Positions 25,167 to 33,822 are shown, numbered from the stretch's first letter. The stretch: DNA of 64,000 bases from JAEZKC01 sp046546375 (GCA_046546375.1 JBKGXV010000009.1:6495-70494); one strand, 5' to 3'. Numbers and translations are program-made. The notes: generated by a model not told the origin, from the sequence alone.

Positions 25167-26322
25167 ATTCAATATTCGCAAATTTCTGCTGGAGGATGAG
25201 GAAAAGCTCAGCCCCTATGCAAAAAAGAGCAGCGAGTCGCTTGGAAGACGCAGTCCCATGAAAAAGGACCCGTTCCGTCTGGAATTCGCCCGGGATGAAA
25301 CCAGGATTCTTCATTCACCTCCCTTCAGGAGACTGAAACACAAAACTCAGGTGTTTCTTTCTCCCAACAACGACCATATCTGCACCAGAATGGAACATGT
25401 ACTGCATGTATCCAGTATCGCATCGGTTATCGGGCGCTGTCTCAATCTCAATACCGATCTGATCAATGCCATAGCCAAGGGGCATGATCTGGGGCATCCG
25501 CCCTTTGGACACGCGGGGGAGCGTGTTCTTGATACTATTCTTAGCGAGAAGGGGGTGGATGGTGGATTCAAACATGAAATTCATGGATTGCGGGTTGTTG
25601 ATAAACTGACCAATTACGGTGAGGGACTCAATCTGACCTACGAGGTCCGTGACGGAATCATAACCCATTGCGGTGAGCATTTCGACCGGGTGGTACAACC
25701 GGACCGCAGCAGGAGTCTCGATGAACTGGAGGCGTTAAATGACCGGGTGTGCTATCCTGCAACACTCGAAGGGTGCCTGGTGAGGCTGGTTGACCGCATA
25801 GCGTATCTGGGTCGTGATCTAGAGGATGCCATAAAGGCAAGGCTGATTGCCAAAGAGGATATCCCCTCCAGCATAGCCAGGAATCTGGGGACTGAAAACG
25901 GCAAGATCATCGGTTTTTTTGTTACTGATACCATTGCCAACAGCGCCGACAAGGATGCGGTGGAGATGAGTGAAGAAGTGTTCGAGCTTATGAAGGAGCT
26001 CAAGGAATTCAATTACAGCCACATCTACAAACATCCCGAGGTTGAGCGAAAGAGCAAGAAGGCGGTGAATATAATCGAGCTTCTGTATCAGGAGATCGAC
26101 AAGATTTTCTTCAAATCCGATTTCGGGCGCAATCATTCCTTTGTGCATGTGATCACCCGAGATGCGCCGATTATGTCCACCTTTTTTCATTTCATAAAAA
26201 ACACCAATTACAATGAAGAGACTCCCTCATGGAGAATCGTGACTGACTACATAGCGGGCATGACCGATACTTTTGCCGAGCGGACGTTTGTGCAGCTTTT
26301 CATGCCCACGCCGGTGGTGTGA
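25156..26322 (+). CDS. dgt: Deoxyguanosinetriphosphate triphosphohydrolase-like protein (HD domain)
   Basis: Cleaves dGTP (or other dNTPs) to the nucleoside and triphosphate. The 388 residues hold the HD superfamily metal site: TRMEHVLHVSS (first His), AKGHDLGHPPFGHAGE (HD and following His) and a later Asp in RLVDRIAYLGRDLEDA. Near residue 45 RRLKHKTQVF is a conserved dGTPase segment. Length fits the short, non-E. coli class, which tends to be allosteric and dNTP-generic. Translation begins 11 bases before the phosphatase stop. dNTPases can restrict phage, but the housekeeping-like context gives no support for that here. Confidence 0.93.
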   Translation: MKTEFNIRKFLLEDEEKLSPYAKKSSESLGRRSPMKKDPFRLEFARDETRILHSPPFRRLKHKTQVFLSPNNDHICTRMEHVLHVSSIASVIGRCLNLNTDLINAIAKGHDLGHPPFGHAGERVLDTILSEKGVDGGFKHEIHGLRVVDKLTNYGEGLNLTYEVRDGIITHCGEHFDRVVQPDRSRSLDELEALNDRVCYPATLEGCLVRLVDRIAYLGRDLEDAIKARLIAKEDIPSSIARNLGTENGKIIGFFVTDTIANSADKDAVEMSEEVFELMKELKEFNYSHIYKHPEVERKSKKAVNIIELLYQEIDKIFFKSDFGRNHSFVHVITRDAPIMSTFFHFIKNTNYNEETPSWRIVTDYIAGMTDTFAERTFVQLFMPTPVV

Positions 26323-26347
26323 TGTTTTGCGCAGTTCAAATTAACCA

Positions 26348-26375
26348 TTGATTATTTCGGCAATCATATTATAAT
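26348..26375 (+). promoter_or_regulatory. Sigma70-like promoter for the TM2 gene
   Basis: TTGATT at 26348-26353, 16 bases, then a perfect TATAAT at 26370-26375. The TM2 start codon lies 52 bases further on. Confidence 0.6.
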
Positions 26376-26426
26376 TTGACATATCACCGTGCATTTCCGT
26401 TTCTTTTCCCCGAGGAGGTTTTCTCT

Positions 26427-26645
26427 ATGCAGCAGCAGAAACGCAGCTTCGTGACAGCCATTCTTCTTTCCTTTTTTCTGGGCGGTCTCGGTGTGGACCG
26501 GTTCTATCTTGGATATACAGGTCTGGGAATCTTGAAACTTCTGACACTTGGTGGTTGTGGAATCTGGGCTCTTATAGATTTCATCCTGATAGTGACCGGT
26601 AATCTCAAAGATGCAGACGGAAACGAACTCGACCGTCAGTCATAA
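26427..26645 (+). CDS. TM2 domain membrane protein
   Basis: A 72-residue membrane protein with the TM2 signature: a first helix FVTAILLSFFLGGLGVDRFYLG, with the conserved Asp-Arg-Phe between the two segments, and a second helix ending IWALIDFILIVTG. The ATG at 26427 has a strong GAGGAGG at 26412-26418; a longer frame starting at 26376 would run through the promoter and ribosome site. Function of bacterial TM2 proteins is unknown. The last 35 bases overlap the next gene. Confidence 0.92.
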   Translation: MQQQKRSFVTAILLSFFLGGLGVDRFYLGYTGLGILKLLTLGGCGIWALIDFILIVTGNLKDADGNELDRQS

Positions 26646-26931
26646 AACCTTTTTTTTACTTTCCGGATACAATCTGCCGTTCCTGCTCTGGACAGTATAT
26701 GCTGTCCAGAAGGCTTTCTGGGGCGGTCTGGCTTTCTGGCAGTGTCCTGTTCACAAAGTGTTCGGGTGGTGTCCCGGATGCGGTCTGACTACCGCTTATG
26801 TTCAGTTTCTCGAAACCGGAACAGTTCAGAACGTCTTTTTTGTTATTGTCTTTGCCGTTTTTGTTCTGAATCTTCTCTTCTCTTTAAGAAAAGCTCTGCT
26901 ACTCAAGCACGGTAAATCAGAAACACGCTGA
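26611..26931 (+). CDS. DUF2752 membrane protein
   Basis: A 106-residue membrane protein of the DUF2752 family, recognisable by GWCPGCGLTTAYVQFL after an upstream Cys-Pro (WQCPVHKVFGW) and flanked by hydrophobic helices (about 18-36 and 72-92). DUF2752 genes often sit beside TM2 genes, as here, where the two frames overlap by 35 bases. The role is not known; the three conserved cysteines suggest a metal or redox function, which is inference. It converges with purC with a gap of two bases. Confidence 0.88.
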   Translation: MQTETNSTVSHKTFFLLSGYNLPFLLWTVYAVQKAFWGGLAFWQCPVHKVFGWCPGCGLTTAYVQFLETGTVQNVFFVIVFAVFVLNLLFSLRKALLLKHGKSETR

Positions 26932-26933
26932 TT

Positions 26934-27899
26934 TTATTCAGTCAAACCGCTCAGATTCCTTTTCAGCCGCTCTTTTACCGGAACACTCTCCTCTGTCCGG
27001 AATTCTGAACCGGTTATCATTTCGTACAGTTTAACATATCTTGAGGAGAGCTCAACCACCAGCTCCTCGGGGGCTTGGGGGAGTTTTTCATCCTTGTAGG
27101 GATCGCAGTGTTCTCTGAACCACAGTCTCAAAAACTCCTTATCGATATTATCAGGTTCAAGTCCCTTCTCCAATCTTTTTTCATAGCTGTCTTTCATCCA
27201 GTATCTGGATGAATCCGGGGTATGAATTTCGTCAATGAGCACGATGTCGCCATCCTCATCCATCCCGAGCTCGTATTTTGTGTCAACCAGGATGAGTCCG
27301 TTGCGGGCTGCAAGCTCGGTTCCGAAAGCGAAAAGGCTGAAAACTGTATCCGAAAGCCTCTCCCAGGTCTTTTCATCAATGATTCCTCTTTTGACTATCT
27401 CCTCTGCGCAGATGCTCTCGTCGTGAGTTTCGGATTTGGTGGTGGGGGTGAGAATCGGAGTGTCGAATCTCTGGTTTTTCACCATTCCCTCGGGAAGTTT
27501 GTTTCCGCAGATCTCTCTCCGACCCTTTGAATAGAGAGTCCAGGCGGAGGTGTCGGTGGAACCGGTGAGATATCCCCTGACCACGAATTCGATGGGGAAT
27601 ACCCGGCATTTTTTGGCGATGAGCACATTGGGATCGGGCAGTGAGAGGACATGGTTTTTGACAATATGTTCGGTTTTCTCAAACCAGAATGCACTGACCT
27701 GGTTGAGTACCTGTCCCTTGAAAGGCACACGGGCAAGAATCCTGTCAAAAGCACTCTGGCGGTCTGTGGTGATAAGAACTAGCTTGTCCCCCAGATCAAA
27801 GGAGTCTCTCACTTTGCCGCGTCTGTAGCCGGGCAGATTCAGAAATGAACTGTCGTCAAGGCAGTTGTTCAGATTCCTTTTTATCGTTTCTTTGTTCAT
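26934..27899 (-). CDS. purC: Phosphoribosylaminoimidazole-succinocarboxamide synthase
   Basis: SAICAR synthase of de novo purine synthesis, joining CAIR and aspartate with ATP. The 321 residues are the long (eukaryote/Bacteroidetes-like) form. Motifs include YRRGKVRDSFDLG (ATP-loop start), TDRQSAFDRIL, EFVVRGYLTGSTDTSAW and LVDTKYELGMDEDGDIVLIDEIHTPD in two parts around the ADP/metal site. ATG 27899 is chosen with AAAGGG 8 bases upstream; GTG 27905 in frame is also possible. It stands alone, convergent with the DUF2752 gene and divergent from the LRR gene. Confidence 0.96.
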   Translation of the reverse strand: MNKETIKRNLNNCLDDSSFLNLPGYRRGKVRDSFDLGDKLVLITTDRQSAFDRILARVPFKGQVLNQVSAFWFEKTEHIVKNHVLSLPDPNVLIAKKCRVFPIEFVVRGYLTGSTDTSAWTLYSKGRREICGNKLPEGMVKNQRFDTPILTPTTKSETHDESICAEEIVKRGIIDEKTWERLSDTVFSLFAFGTELAARNGLILVDTKYELGMDEDGDIVLIDEIHTPDSSRYWMKDSYEKRLEKGLEPDNIDKEFLRLWFREHCDPYKDEKLPQAPEELVVELSSRYVKLYEMITGSEFRTEESVPVKERLKRNLSGLTE

Positions 27900-28128
27900 T
27901 CCCACACCCTTTCTGTAGCTGATTTTCCTTTTGAAAGCGCCAATCTAGAAACGGCGGCCATTGTGCCCGCCGGAAGGACAAAATAATTATCGGCCAGCAG
28001 GGCAGTATTATTTCAGGATTATTTGAATTTGCAGGTGGCAGGATTTTTATTTAAGAGGCTACTGATTTAAACTTTTGTTTTACCTGATCCGCTAATAATA
28101 CCATAAGGGGAGTAGAAGGAGGCTTGTT

Positions 28129-28878
28129 ATGAAAAGAATTCTTGCACTGATCTGTCTGGTGGCTTTCGCACTTCATGCTCAGGAAAGTGATTCTCTGGAG
28201 CAGAGTACACCTGAGCCGCAAATCCGTCCTCCGGTTGAGGATGAACGCGTCGTGGTTCGCTCCATCCTGGATGAATGCGGGCTGAATGATCTTACGGCGG
28301 ATGATGTGGCCACTTTCGAAAATGACCGTGTGGTTGTTCTCGATCTCTCGAACCGGGATCTTTCCCAGGACGGACTGACAGAATTCCCCAAGGATATATT
28401 CAAACTCTATGCGCTCAACGGGCTGATGATTCAGGACAACTGGCTTAAAGAGGTTCCTGAGGAGATCGGAGTTTTAACTGAGCTCAGAGAACTAAATCTG
28501 GGCAGCAATCCGCTGGGTGAACTGCCCTCCTCCATAGGCAACCTTTCAAAACTGATCAAACTGGATATACGCTACTGCAAACTGGAGAATCTGCCTGCGG
28601 AATTCGGTCAGCTTTCAAATCTGGAATACCTTCAGATGTGGGGAAACAGATTCACCACGCTTCCGGAATGTATTTCCAAACTCGAGTCTCTCCAAGAGAT
28701 ATATCTCAAGGATAACCGGCTGATCTCTCTTCCCGCCTACATAACGGAAATGCCCAATCTGACCTATATCGGGACTCATCTGAACAAGCTCTGCGAGCTG
28801 GATCCGAAGGTGCGAAAGTGGCTTCTGACTAAAGATCGCGGTTATAAGAAGTTTCAGAAGTGTCCGGCTGAAGACTGA
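28129..28878 (+). CDS. Secreted leucine-rich-repeat protein
   Basis: A 249-residue exported protein: signal peptide (1-17, cleaved after ALHA), a short acidic linker, a helical cap region (30-70), then about five LRRs of 23 residues (95-215) of the pattern LxxLxLxxNxLxxLPxxIGxL. The final conserved segment has a Cys-containing cap (LNKLCELDPKVRKWL). Bacterial LRR proteins of this class bind proteins or glycans; the partner is unknown. AGGAGG lies 7 bases before the ATG. A clear terminator follows, so the gene is monocistronic. Confidence 0.9.
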   Translation: MKRILALICLVAFALHAQESDSLEQSTPEPQIRPPVEDERVVVRSILDECGLNDLTADDVATFENDRVVVLDLSNRDLSQDGLTEFPKDIFKLYALNGLMIQDNWLKEVPEEIGVLTELRELNLGSNPLGELPSSIGNLSKLIKLDIRYCKLENLPAEFGQLSNLEYLQMWGNRFTTLPECISKLESLQEIYLKDNRLISLPAYITEMPNLTYIGTHLNKLCELDPKVRKWLLTKDRGYKKFQKCPAED

Positions 28879-28888
28879 TCTTCTTTTG

Positions 28889-28925
28889 GGTTGTGCGTCT
28901 TGTAGAGGGGCGCACAACCTTTCTC
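28889..28925 (+). terminator. Terminator after the LRR gene
   Basis: GGTTGTGCG (28889-28897) and CGCACAACC (28911-28919) form a perfect 9-bp stem with a 13-base loop, followed by a short T-rich run. Confidence 0.7.
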
Positions 28926-29045
28926 CTTACAACTGGCTCACATACTCAGTTCCCCAAAACAGTTTGGTAGTGATATTTGCTGGTAGGATAAAGTGGAAAC
29001 CGTGCTGGTGAACCGGATAACTACTTCAGACTGCAAGAGGGTGAT

Positions 29046-30131
29046 ATGAATATAGCGGTGGTTATTCCCTGTTACAGGGTTAAGCAGTATGTGATGGGTG
29101 TTCTGGATAAGATGGGCACAGAAGTGAAAAGTATTTACTGTGTGGATGATGCCTGTCCGGAGAATTCCGGGCAGTTCATTCAGCAGAACTGTACTGATTC
29201 CAGAGTCAGAGTGATCTTCCATTCAAAAAATCAGGGGGTGGGCGGAGCGGTTATCTCCGGTTACAGAGCGGCCATCAAGGAGGGGGCTGATATAGTTGTC
29301 AAAATCGATGGTGACGGGCAGATGGATCCGGCATTCATTCCCACCCTCATACGGCCTCTGGTGGAACGGCAGGCGGATTATACCAAAGGCGACCGCTTCT
29401 ATCTTATGGAGTTTCTGCGTGGAATGCCGTTCATGCGCAAAATGGGCAATGCCATGCTTTCCTTTCTGAATAAATTCTCCACCGGATACTGGAATGTTTT
29501 CGATCCCACCAACGGCTATACCGCAATCCATACCAGTGTTGCAGCGGACCTGCCTCTTGACAAGATATCCAGGAGATACTTTTTTGAATCGGACATGCTC
29601 TTTCAGCTCAGTATCATAAGAGCGGTGGTGAAGGATGTGCCGATGAGGTCGGTGTATCAGGGGGAGGTAAGCAGCCTCAGGATAAACAAAATAGCAGGTG
29701 AGTTCATGGTCCACCACTGCAGCAACTTCGTAAAACGCGTGTTCTACAGCTATTTCATCCGGAACTTCACGCTGGGCTCACTTGAACTGGTGTGCGGGTT
29801 ACTCCTTTTGGTTACCGGTATTACAGTGGGGGCTTTTAACTGGTCGGGGAGTGTGAATACAGGAATCGCCGCAACGGCCGGAACCGTCATGCTTTCTGCG
29901 CTTCCCATCGCCCTGGGCATCCAGCTCATACTCGCGTTCCTGGGAGAGGACATAAGCATGGTGCCGAAGGTTCCGCTGAGTCTGAACAGGGAAGTGAATC
30001 TTATCAAAATGGAGCTGGTGGAGAATTCCGATGGGGAGCCTCTTGTTTTCAGCTCCCGTAAAGGGATAGATGCTGCAGATTGCAGAAAGGGGAACAGGTC
30101 GGTTTCAGTTGCGTCCAGACGGGAGACGTGA
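29046..30131 (+). CDS. Family 2 glycosyltransferase with C-terminal membrane helices
   Basis: A 361-residue dolichyl-phosphate-mannose-synthase-like glycosyltransferase. It opens with the GT2 nucleotide site (VVIPCYRVKQYV), the CVDDACPENSG motif, and the DxD catalytic site in KIDGDGQMDP. The acceptor segment is DPTNGYTAIH, with a later ESDMLFQL. Two membrane helices follow (about 235-260 and 275-300). It probably charges undecaprenyl or polyprenyl phosphate with a sugar on the inner membrane face. The GtrA flippase gene is convergent and overlaps its end by 27 bases, a pairing that suits lipid-linked sugar export. Confidence 0.92.
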   Translation: MNIAVVIPCYRVKQYVMGVLDKMGTEVKSIYCVDDACPENSGQFIQQNCTDSRVRVIFHSKNQGVGGAVISGYRAAIKEGADIVVKIDGDGQMDPAFIPTLIRPLVERQADYTKGDRFYLMEFLRGMPFMRKMGNAMLSFLNKFSTGYWNVFDPTNGYTAIHTSVAADLPLDKISRRYFFESDMLFQLSIIRAVVKDVPMRSVYQGEVSSLRINKIAGEFMVHHCSNFVKRVFYSYFIRNFTLGSLELVCGLLLLVTGITVGAFNWSGSVNTGIAATAGTVMLSALPIALGIQLILAFLGEDISMVPKVPLSLNREVNLIKMELVENSDGEPLVFSSRKGIDAADCRKGNRSVSVASRRET

Positions 30132-30581
30132 AAGAAGCTTGATGACAGTATCATTGTAGACGAACACTTTGTAGAAGGTGAAATTCCATACCGTCATAAA
30201 ACAAATCACTCCCAGTTTTGAGATGTGTGCCCCGAGACTCAGTTTCTGAAGCATCAGAAAGATGAGTACGTTTGATATGATCAGGTTTGCTCCGGCAAGA
30301 AGAAGGTATTTCACCACCTGCCCTGTAAGTCTGCCCTCCGACTTGAATACCCAGATCCGGTTGAGAGTGAAACTTATCAGACATCCCAGGCCGCTGCTCA
30401 GGGAGTGTTTGAGCATGTATCCCGGCACAGAGGCTTCTATTCCGATATTCATATAGCGCAAGAACAGCTCATAGGTCCCGAAATCGGCTGCGAAGGCCAG
30501 AAACCCAATGGTGAGAAACCGCACGAATTCGCCGCGGATTTTCGAAGTGATAAACAATGGTTTCGATACCAGTTTCAGCAT
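30105..30581 (-). CDS. GtrA family membrane protein
   Basis: A 158-residue protein of four membrane helices with GtrA features: FVRFLTIGFLAFAADFGTYE at the first helix, an ESxxxKHSLSSGLGCL-like loop and FTLNRIWVFKSEG before helix three. GtrA proteins flip polyprenyl-linked sugars for O-antigen or wall modification. The final 27 bases overlap the tail of the glycosyltransferase gene on the other strand, so the two are linked by function more than by transcript. Confidence 0.9.
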   Translation of the reverse strand: MLKLVSKPLFITSKIRGEFVRFLTIGFLAFAADFGTYELFLRYMNIGIEASVPGYMLKHSLSSGLGCLISFTLNRIWVFKSEGRLTGQVVKYLLLAGANLIISNVLIFLMLQKLSLGAHISKLGVICFMTVWNFTFYKVFVYNDTVIKLLSRLPSGRN

Positions 30582-30840
30582 AAGAATTATTTACTATTGA
30601 GGTGCAAACACGTCGCACAGCGCTTTCAGTTATTCACAGTGATGCTACGATTATACCCGCAACAACTCCTGCAATAACCGGTCCGGTTGTGACCGTGCTT
30701 CTTGGCGGAATGTGGGCCTCATATCCTCTTTCCTAATCAAATATTGTCGCGTCTTTTTCCGCTCTGTGTTCCTGAAAACGGCATGAATTGTGAAAGGACA
30801 TATCTCCATAACTCCCTTATCCCGATCAAAGGAGCAGGTC

Positions 30841-31629
30841 ATGAAATCCGTTGATTACAAAGCCTCTCTGCTCAAAAAAACTGCATCTGCAGCGTTTCTC
30901 TTCCTGATGGTGTTTTGCGCATTCCCGGTCAAAGCTCAGGAGTGCAGCCGGTTACTCGAGCAGGGAGATGAGTACTATGCCCAATTCGATAACAGGCAAG
31001 CCTTGGAGTACTACCGCAGGGCCCATCAGCAGTGCCCGGAATCCTTTGAGGCAATTACGAAAACGGGGCAGCTTCTCAACGATATGGGACTTCAGCTGAC
31101 CGGCGATTCCGCGGTGGAGTACTACCGCAGGGCACTGCGGCTTTCAGATACTATTATAGCCCAGTTTCCCGATTCCGCGCAGTCATACTTTTTCAGGGCC
31201 TATTCTGCAGGCAATCTGGCAAGGGTAAGCAGTGGAAGGGAAAAGGTGCGCCTGTCCAGGCTCGTGGTGGAGAATGCGGAAAAATCGATTGCTCTGGATT
31301 CGACATATTCCCGGCCTTACGTGGTGCTTGGGGGGTATTACCGGGAAGTGGCCACCGCCAACAGTTTTCTGAAGTTTCTGGCACGAATGATTTACGGTTC
31401 CGTTCCGGATGGAACGCTTGAGGATTCGGAGGCCAGTCTGCTGCAGGCGCTGAGGCTTAATCCGGAAAATATCTACGCTCATTTCGAACTGGGCAAGACC
31501 TATCTGGAAATGGACCGGCCCGAGGACGCTCAAAAACATCTGGAGCGTGTTCTAAAGCTCCCGGTTCAGAACTATTACGGGCAGGTGATGAAGCAAAAGA
31601 GCAGGGAGATGCTTGAGGACATGAATTAG
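30841..31629 (+). CDS. Secreted TPR protein
   Basis: A 262-residue exported TPR protein. Signal peptide spans about residues 1-33 (KTASAAFLFLMVFCAFPVKA). TPR-like units run from ECSRLLEQGDEYYAQFDNRQ through the C-terminal ALRLNPENIYAHFELGKTYL unit, with central spacing resembling the RMD (regulator of microtubule dynamics) TPR family. It has AAAGGAG 5 bases before ATG 30841; a GTG at 30790 would precede the signal peptide and is rejected. No terminator is clear after it, and an accessory stretch follows. Confidence 0.87.
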   Translation: MKSVDYKASLLKKTASAAFLFLMVFCAFPVKAQECSRLLEQGDEYYAQFDNRQALEYYRRAHQQCPESFEAITKTGQLLNDMGLQLTGDSAVEYYRRALRLSDTIIAQFPDSAQSYFFRAYSAGNLARVSSGREKVRLSRLVVENAEKSIALDSTYSRPYVVLGGYYREVATANSFLKFLARMIYGSVPDGTLEDSEASLLQALRLNPENIYAHFELGKTYLEMDRPEDAQKHLERVLKLPVQNYYGQVMKQKSREMLEDMN

Positions 31630-31924
31630 AGAATTGACAATCCGAAATTGATGTGAACTAGTGAATTCGACCCAGTATAATTTACATTTAAGTAAAATTT
31701 GCCGGTTTTTTGCGTTCACAGATCGAATGGCTGAGGGCATAGCCGAGCCTGAAGGCGATATATGCTATGTTCATGTCCGTTTGGAGAAGAAGCCGTCTAA
31801 TCCGTTTTTGTGCTCTTTGCGTCTTTGCACATGTATCCCTGCACGCTTCACTTCCGAACCGTTTTACGGAAATGTATATTGTATTTATCTGTTCTTTTTG
31901 GCGCTTCACAAAAAGGGGTTACTC

Positions 31925-32005
31925 ATGGATAAACAGAACAAACCCGAAAACAGAGGCAGACTGCAGAACCTTCTGGAGGGAAGGGGCGGAGAAGAGAATG
32001 TTTAG
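31925..32005 (+). CDS. Possible 26-residue peptide
   Basis: A short frame with AAGGGG 8 bases before its ATG, encoding a hydrophilic, Arg/Glu/Gly-rich peptide (ends GRGGEENV). A hairpin with a T-run lies 50 bases downstream, so a small transcription unit is plausible. No family is recognised and it may be chance. Confidence 0.25.
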   Translation: MDKQNKPENRGRLQNLLEGRGGEENV

Positions 32006-32055
32006 AGAACCTGAGGTTTAATGATGAGAATCGATGTCATATTTGTTTCGGCATT

Positions 32056-32090
32056 GAGGGGCGCGCAAGCGAGTGCGCGGGCTCTTTTTT
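32056..32090 (+). terminator. Terminator-like hairpin
   Basis: GAG...CTC and inner CGCGC (32062-32066)/GCGCG (32075-32079) form a GC-rich stem, followed by six T at 32085-32090. It lies inside a longer open frame, which argues that the N-terminal half of that frame is not coding. Confidence 0.5.
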
Positions 32091-32458
32091 CGCATTCCGG
32101 CCGCAAGCTGGGGGAACTGCTCAAGGATTCCTATGAAATACGCCAGAGGTTTCATATGCAGATGTGGGAAGGGCGGGATAGGAGATGGAGCAGCGGTTCT
32201 TTCGGAGATGGAGGTGCTCCCCGGGTTAAAATGTCCATGATTTCTGCTCCCATAAAAGTTTGGATTAACAGGTCTATTTTCATGAAAAAACGAAGCTGCA
32301 ATTCGTGTGATTCATCACTGAAATTTTGTTCTTTTGTTTCATTACTGTTCAGTTTTACTTGCTGTTTCAGCATAGTTTCGGAAGCACAGCAAAACTTCAA
32401 ATATGACAGCTGCAAAACGGCAGCTTGCATTAATGCAGGTCTGATTGATACTGACGCA

Positions 32459-32683
32459 AAGCATCAAATTACAAATGCCCTTGGTGAAAGTGTGAACGCC
32501 AAGATCGAAAAAGCAAAACGAATGGCATGCGGTTTTCGAAATCGGGATCATTATAAAACAGCTATCTATTTCCACTGCGGCGGTCTGGATCTCTATCCCC
32601 GCCCAGCGACAAAGTCGAATTTACGATGGGCACCGGCCTAGACACAAGATGTGGGGGGTACCCACGAAAAAGTCGGAAGTGCC
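32459..32683 (+). mobile_element. ISL3-family transposase remnant, 3' end with terminal inverted repeat
   Basis: The last about 60 codons (32459-32641) match the C-terminal end of ISL3-type DDE transposases: an ITNALGESVNAKIEKAK helix, then GFRNRDHYKTAIYFHCGGL. The stop is followed within 20 bases by a likely terminal inverted repeat at about 32656-32683, whose outward reading starts GGCACTTCCGACTTTTTCGT, in keeping with ISL3 ends. The rest of the element, including the DDE core and the left end, is missing. Upstream, the same open frame continues into an unrelated signal-peptide-like start at 32282, making a chimera. This is from recognition of the family, not a database search. Confidence 0.7.
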
Positions 32684-32715
32684 GTTTTTTTTCTAAATAA
32701 CCGAATGAAAGAAAA

Positions 32716-33291
32716 ATGAAAATGTATTCAAAAAACGGAATCAGACAGACTATGAGATTGATAATAGTATTACCCATTCTGCTAGTATCCATAGGGTGTT
32801 CACACTCCATCAGACGTTACGGGTATGAAAAAGACAGAAATGCCGAAATAGTAGAGAGTTGTCGCATAAACTTTTTCAGAGGAATGCCTACCGATACTGC
32901 TGCGTATCAGGTGGTCGGGAAAATCAAAATTGGAGATACGGGGTTTTCAACAAAGTGCCACGAAAATGATGCAATCAGAATCTTGAAAAAAGAAGCTTGT
33001 CTGCTGGGTGCTGACGCAGTGAATATCACAGATGAGAAGAGGTCAGATTTATGGAGTACTTGCTACAGAGCGGAAGCCGAATTTCTCAAGGAAAAATCAC
33101 AGGGTCAAATTCATGAGGTTGAAAATATTACGGTTGTTGGAGCGGTCGACCCGATAAATTATCAGCATGATACAGATTCAACTTCAATTGAAAGCAGAGT
33201 AAAAGGTGATAAGAGTAGAAATATGGTGATACGATGGTCATCCCTGGCGGTGGGATTCTTGGCTGGATTTCTTTTGACTTGGAGTCCATGA
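32716..33291 (+). CDS. Predicted lipoprotein with C-terminal membrane helix
   Basis: A 191-residue product. The N-terminal signal ends in a lipobox (LLVSIGC, cysteine at about residue 28), so it is likely lipidated. The middle section has KIKIGDTGFSTKC and RILKKEACLLGADAVNI, a pattern seen in RcsF/DUF4156-like envelope lipoproteins where an ACxxGADAV loop is common. The C-terminus ends in a hydrophobic helix (SLAVGFLAGFLLTW). No operon partner is close. It directly follows the transposase remnant, so it may have been carried or exposed by that insertion. Confidence 0.75.
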   Translation: MKMYSKNGIRQTMRLIIVLPILLVSIGCSHSIRRYGYEKDRNAEIVESCRINFFRGMPTDTAAYQVVGKIKIGDTGFSTKCHENDAIRILKKEACLLGADAVNITDEKRSDLWSTCYRAEAEFLKEKSQGQIHEVENITVVGAVDPINYQHDTDSTSIESRVKGDKSRNMVIRWSSLAVGFLAGFLLTWSP

Positions 33292-33822
33292 TCCGTGATC
33301 ATTTGCGAATAGTTTTTATTATTAGCGCTTTTATGAATATCATAAAGAGAACTTTTTTGAATAACAAATACCTGCTCTTATCCTTTTGACAATATTTCCG
33401 TTTTCCTTCATCTGAGATAAAACTAAAAGGTGTCCTGTCTGAGGTAATCATGATTTTACTGATATTTCTCCTCCCTTATCTCAAATAACTTTTCCGCTCC
33501 ACCTGAAAACGGCTTCTGTTATGAAATCTTGTCCAAGTTGGGAATAAACCGGGGTAAGGTCAAAGAGAAAACAATGAGAAACTTGACCGTTATGATGGCT
33601 TGTCAGGCTTGTTCCATCTTTTTGATGGAGAAGAGAAGCTATTGAGTTCTATCCGGTATGCGTTCAAAATAGCTATGCAAAAGTTGCATAAAAACTTATG
33701 CATATCGTTCTTTATCACTGGTGCACATGTATATATTTTTAACAGATGATTCTGCATTTCAGGCGTGATTTGGTATTGTTTGCTAACCGATGAATCGGAT
33801 ACGGATGGAAAGAAGAACAGAT
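33292..33822. other. Intergenic region with palindromes
   Basis: 531 AT-rich bases without a supported gene. It has a 6-bp hairpin (TCCATC/GATGGA, 33613-33629), a 7-bp inverted repeat TATGCAA-AAG-TTGCATA (33674-33690), and a nearby palindrome TATGCATA (33697-33704) that repeats the half-site. The TATGCA elements may be an operator for the gene starting at 33823. Confidence 0.4.

Larger units (their letters stand above)
31630..32715. other. Accessory region with mobile-element and repeat debris
   Basis: A 1.1-kb stretch with no complete convincing gene. From left to right it holds a possible dispersed-repeat fragment (31688-31909), a 26-codon reading frame with a good ribosome site (31925-32005), a terminator-like hairpin (32056-32090), a signal-peptide-like start (32282), and the 3' end of an ISL3-type transposase with its terminal inverted repeat (32459-32683). 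Confidence 0.55.

Noticed and set aside
24690..26322. Phage-defence pair (phosphatase plus dNTPase)
   Set aside because: No mobile or defence neighbours and housekeeping-like sequences; kept only as a question.
30620..30745. Plus-strand stretch reading as a membrane-protein end (ATTPAITGPVVTVLLGGMW)
   Set aside because: No start or ribosome site and less than 40 codons; left as intergenic.
32021..32281. N-terminal part of a 206-codon frame
   Set aside because: A terminator-like hairpin lies inside it and the protein is unrelated to the transposase tail; only the 3' part is kept.
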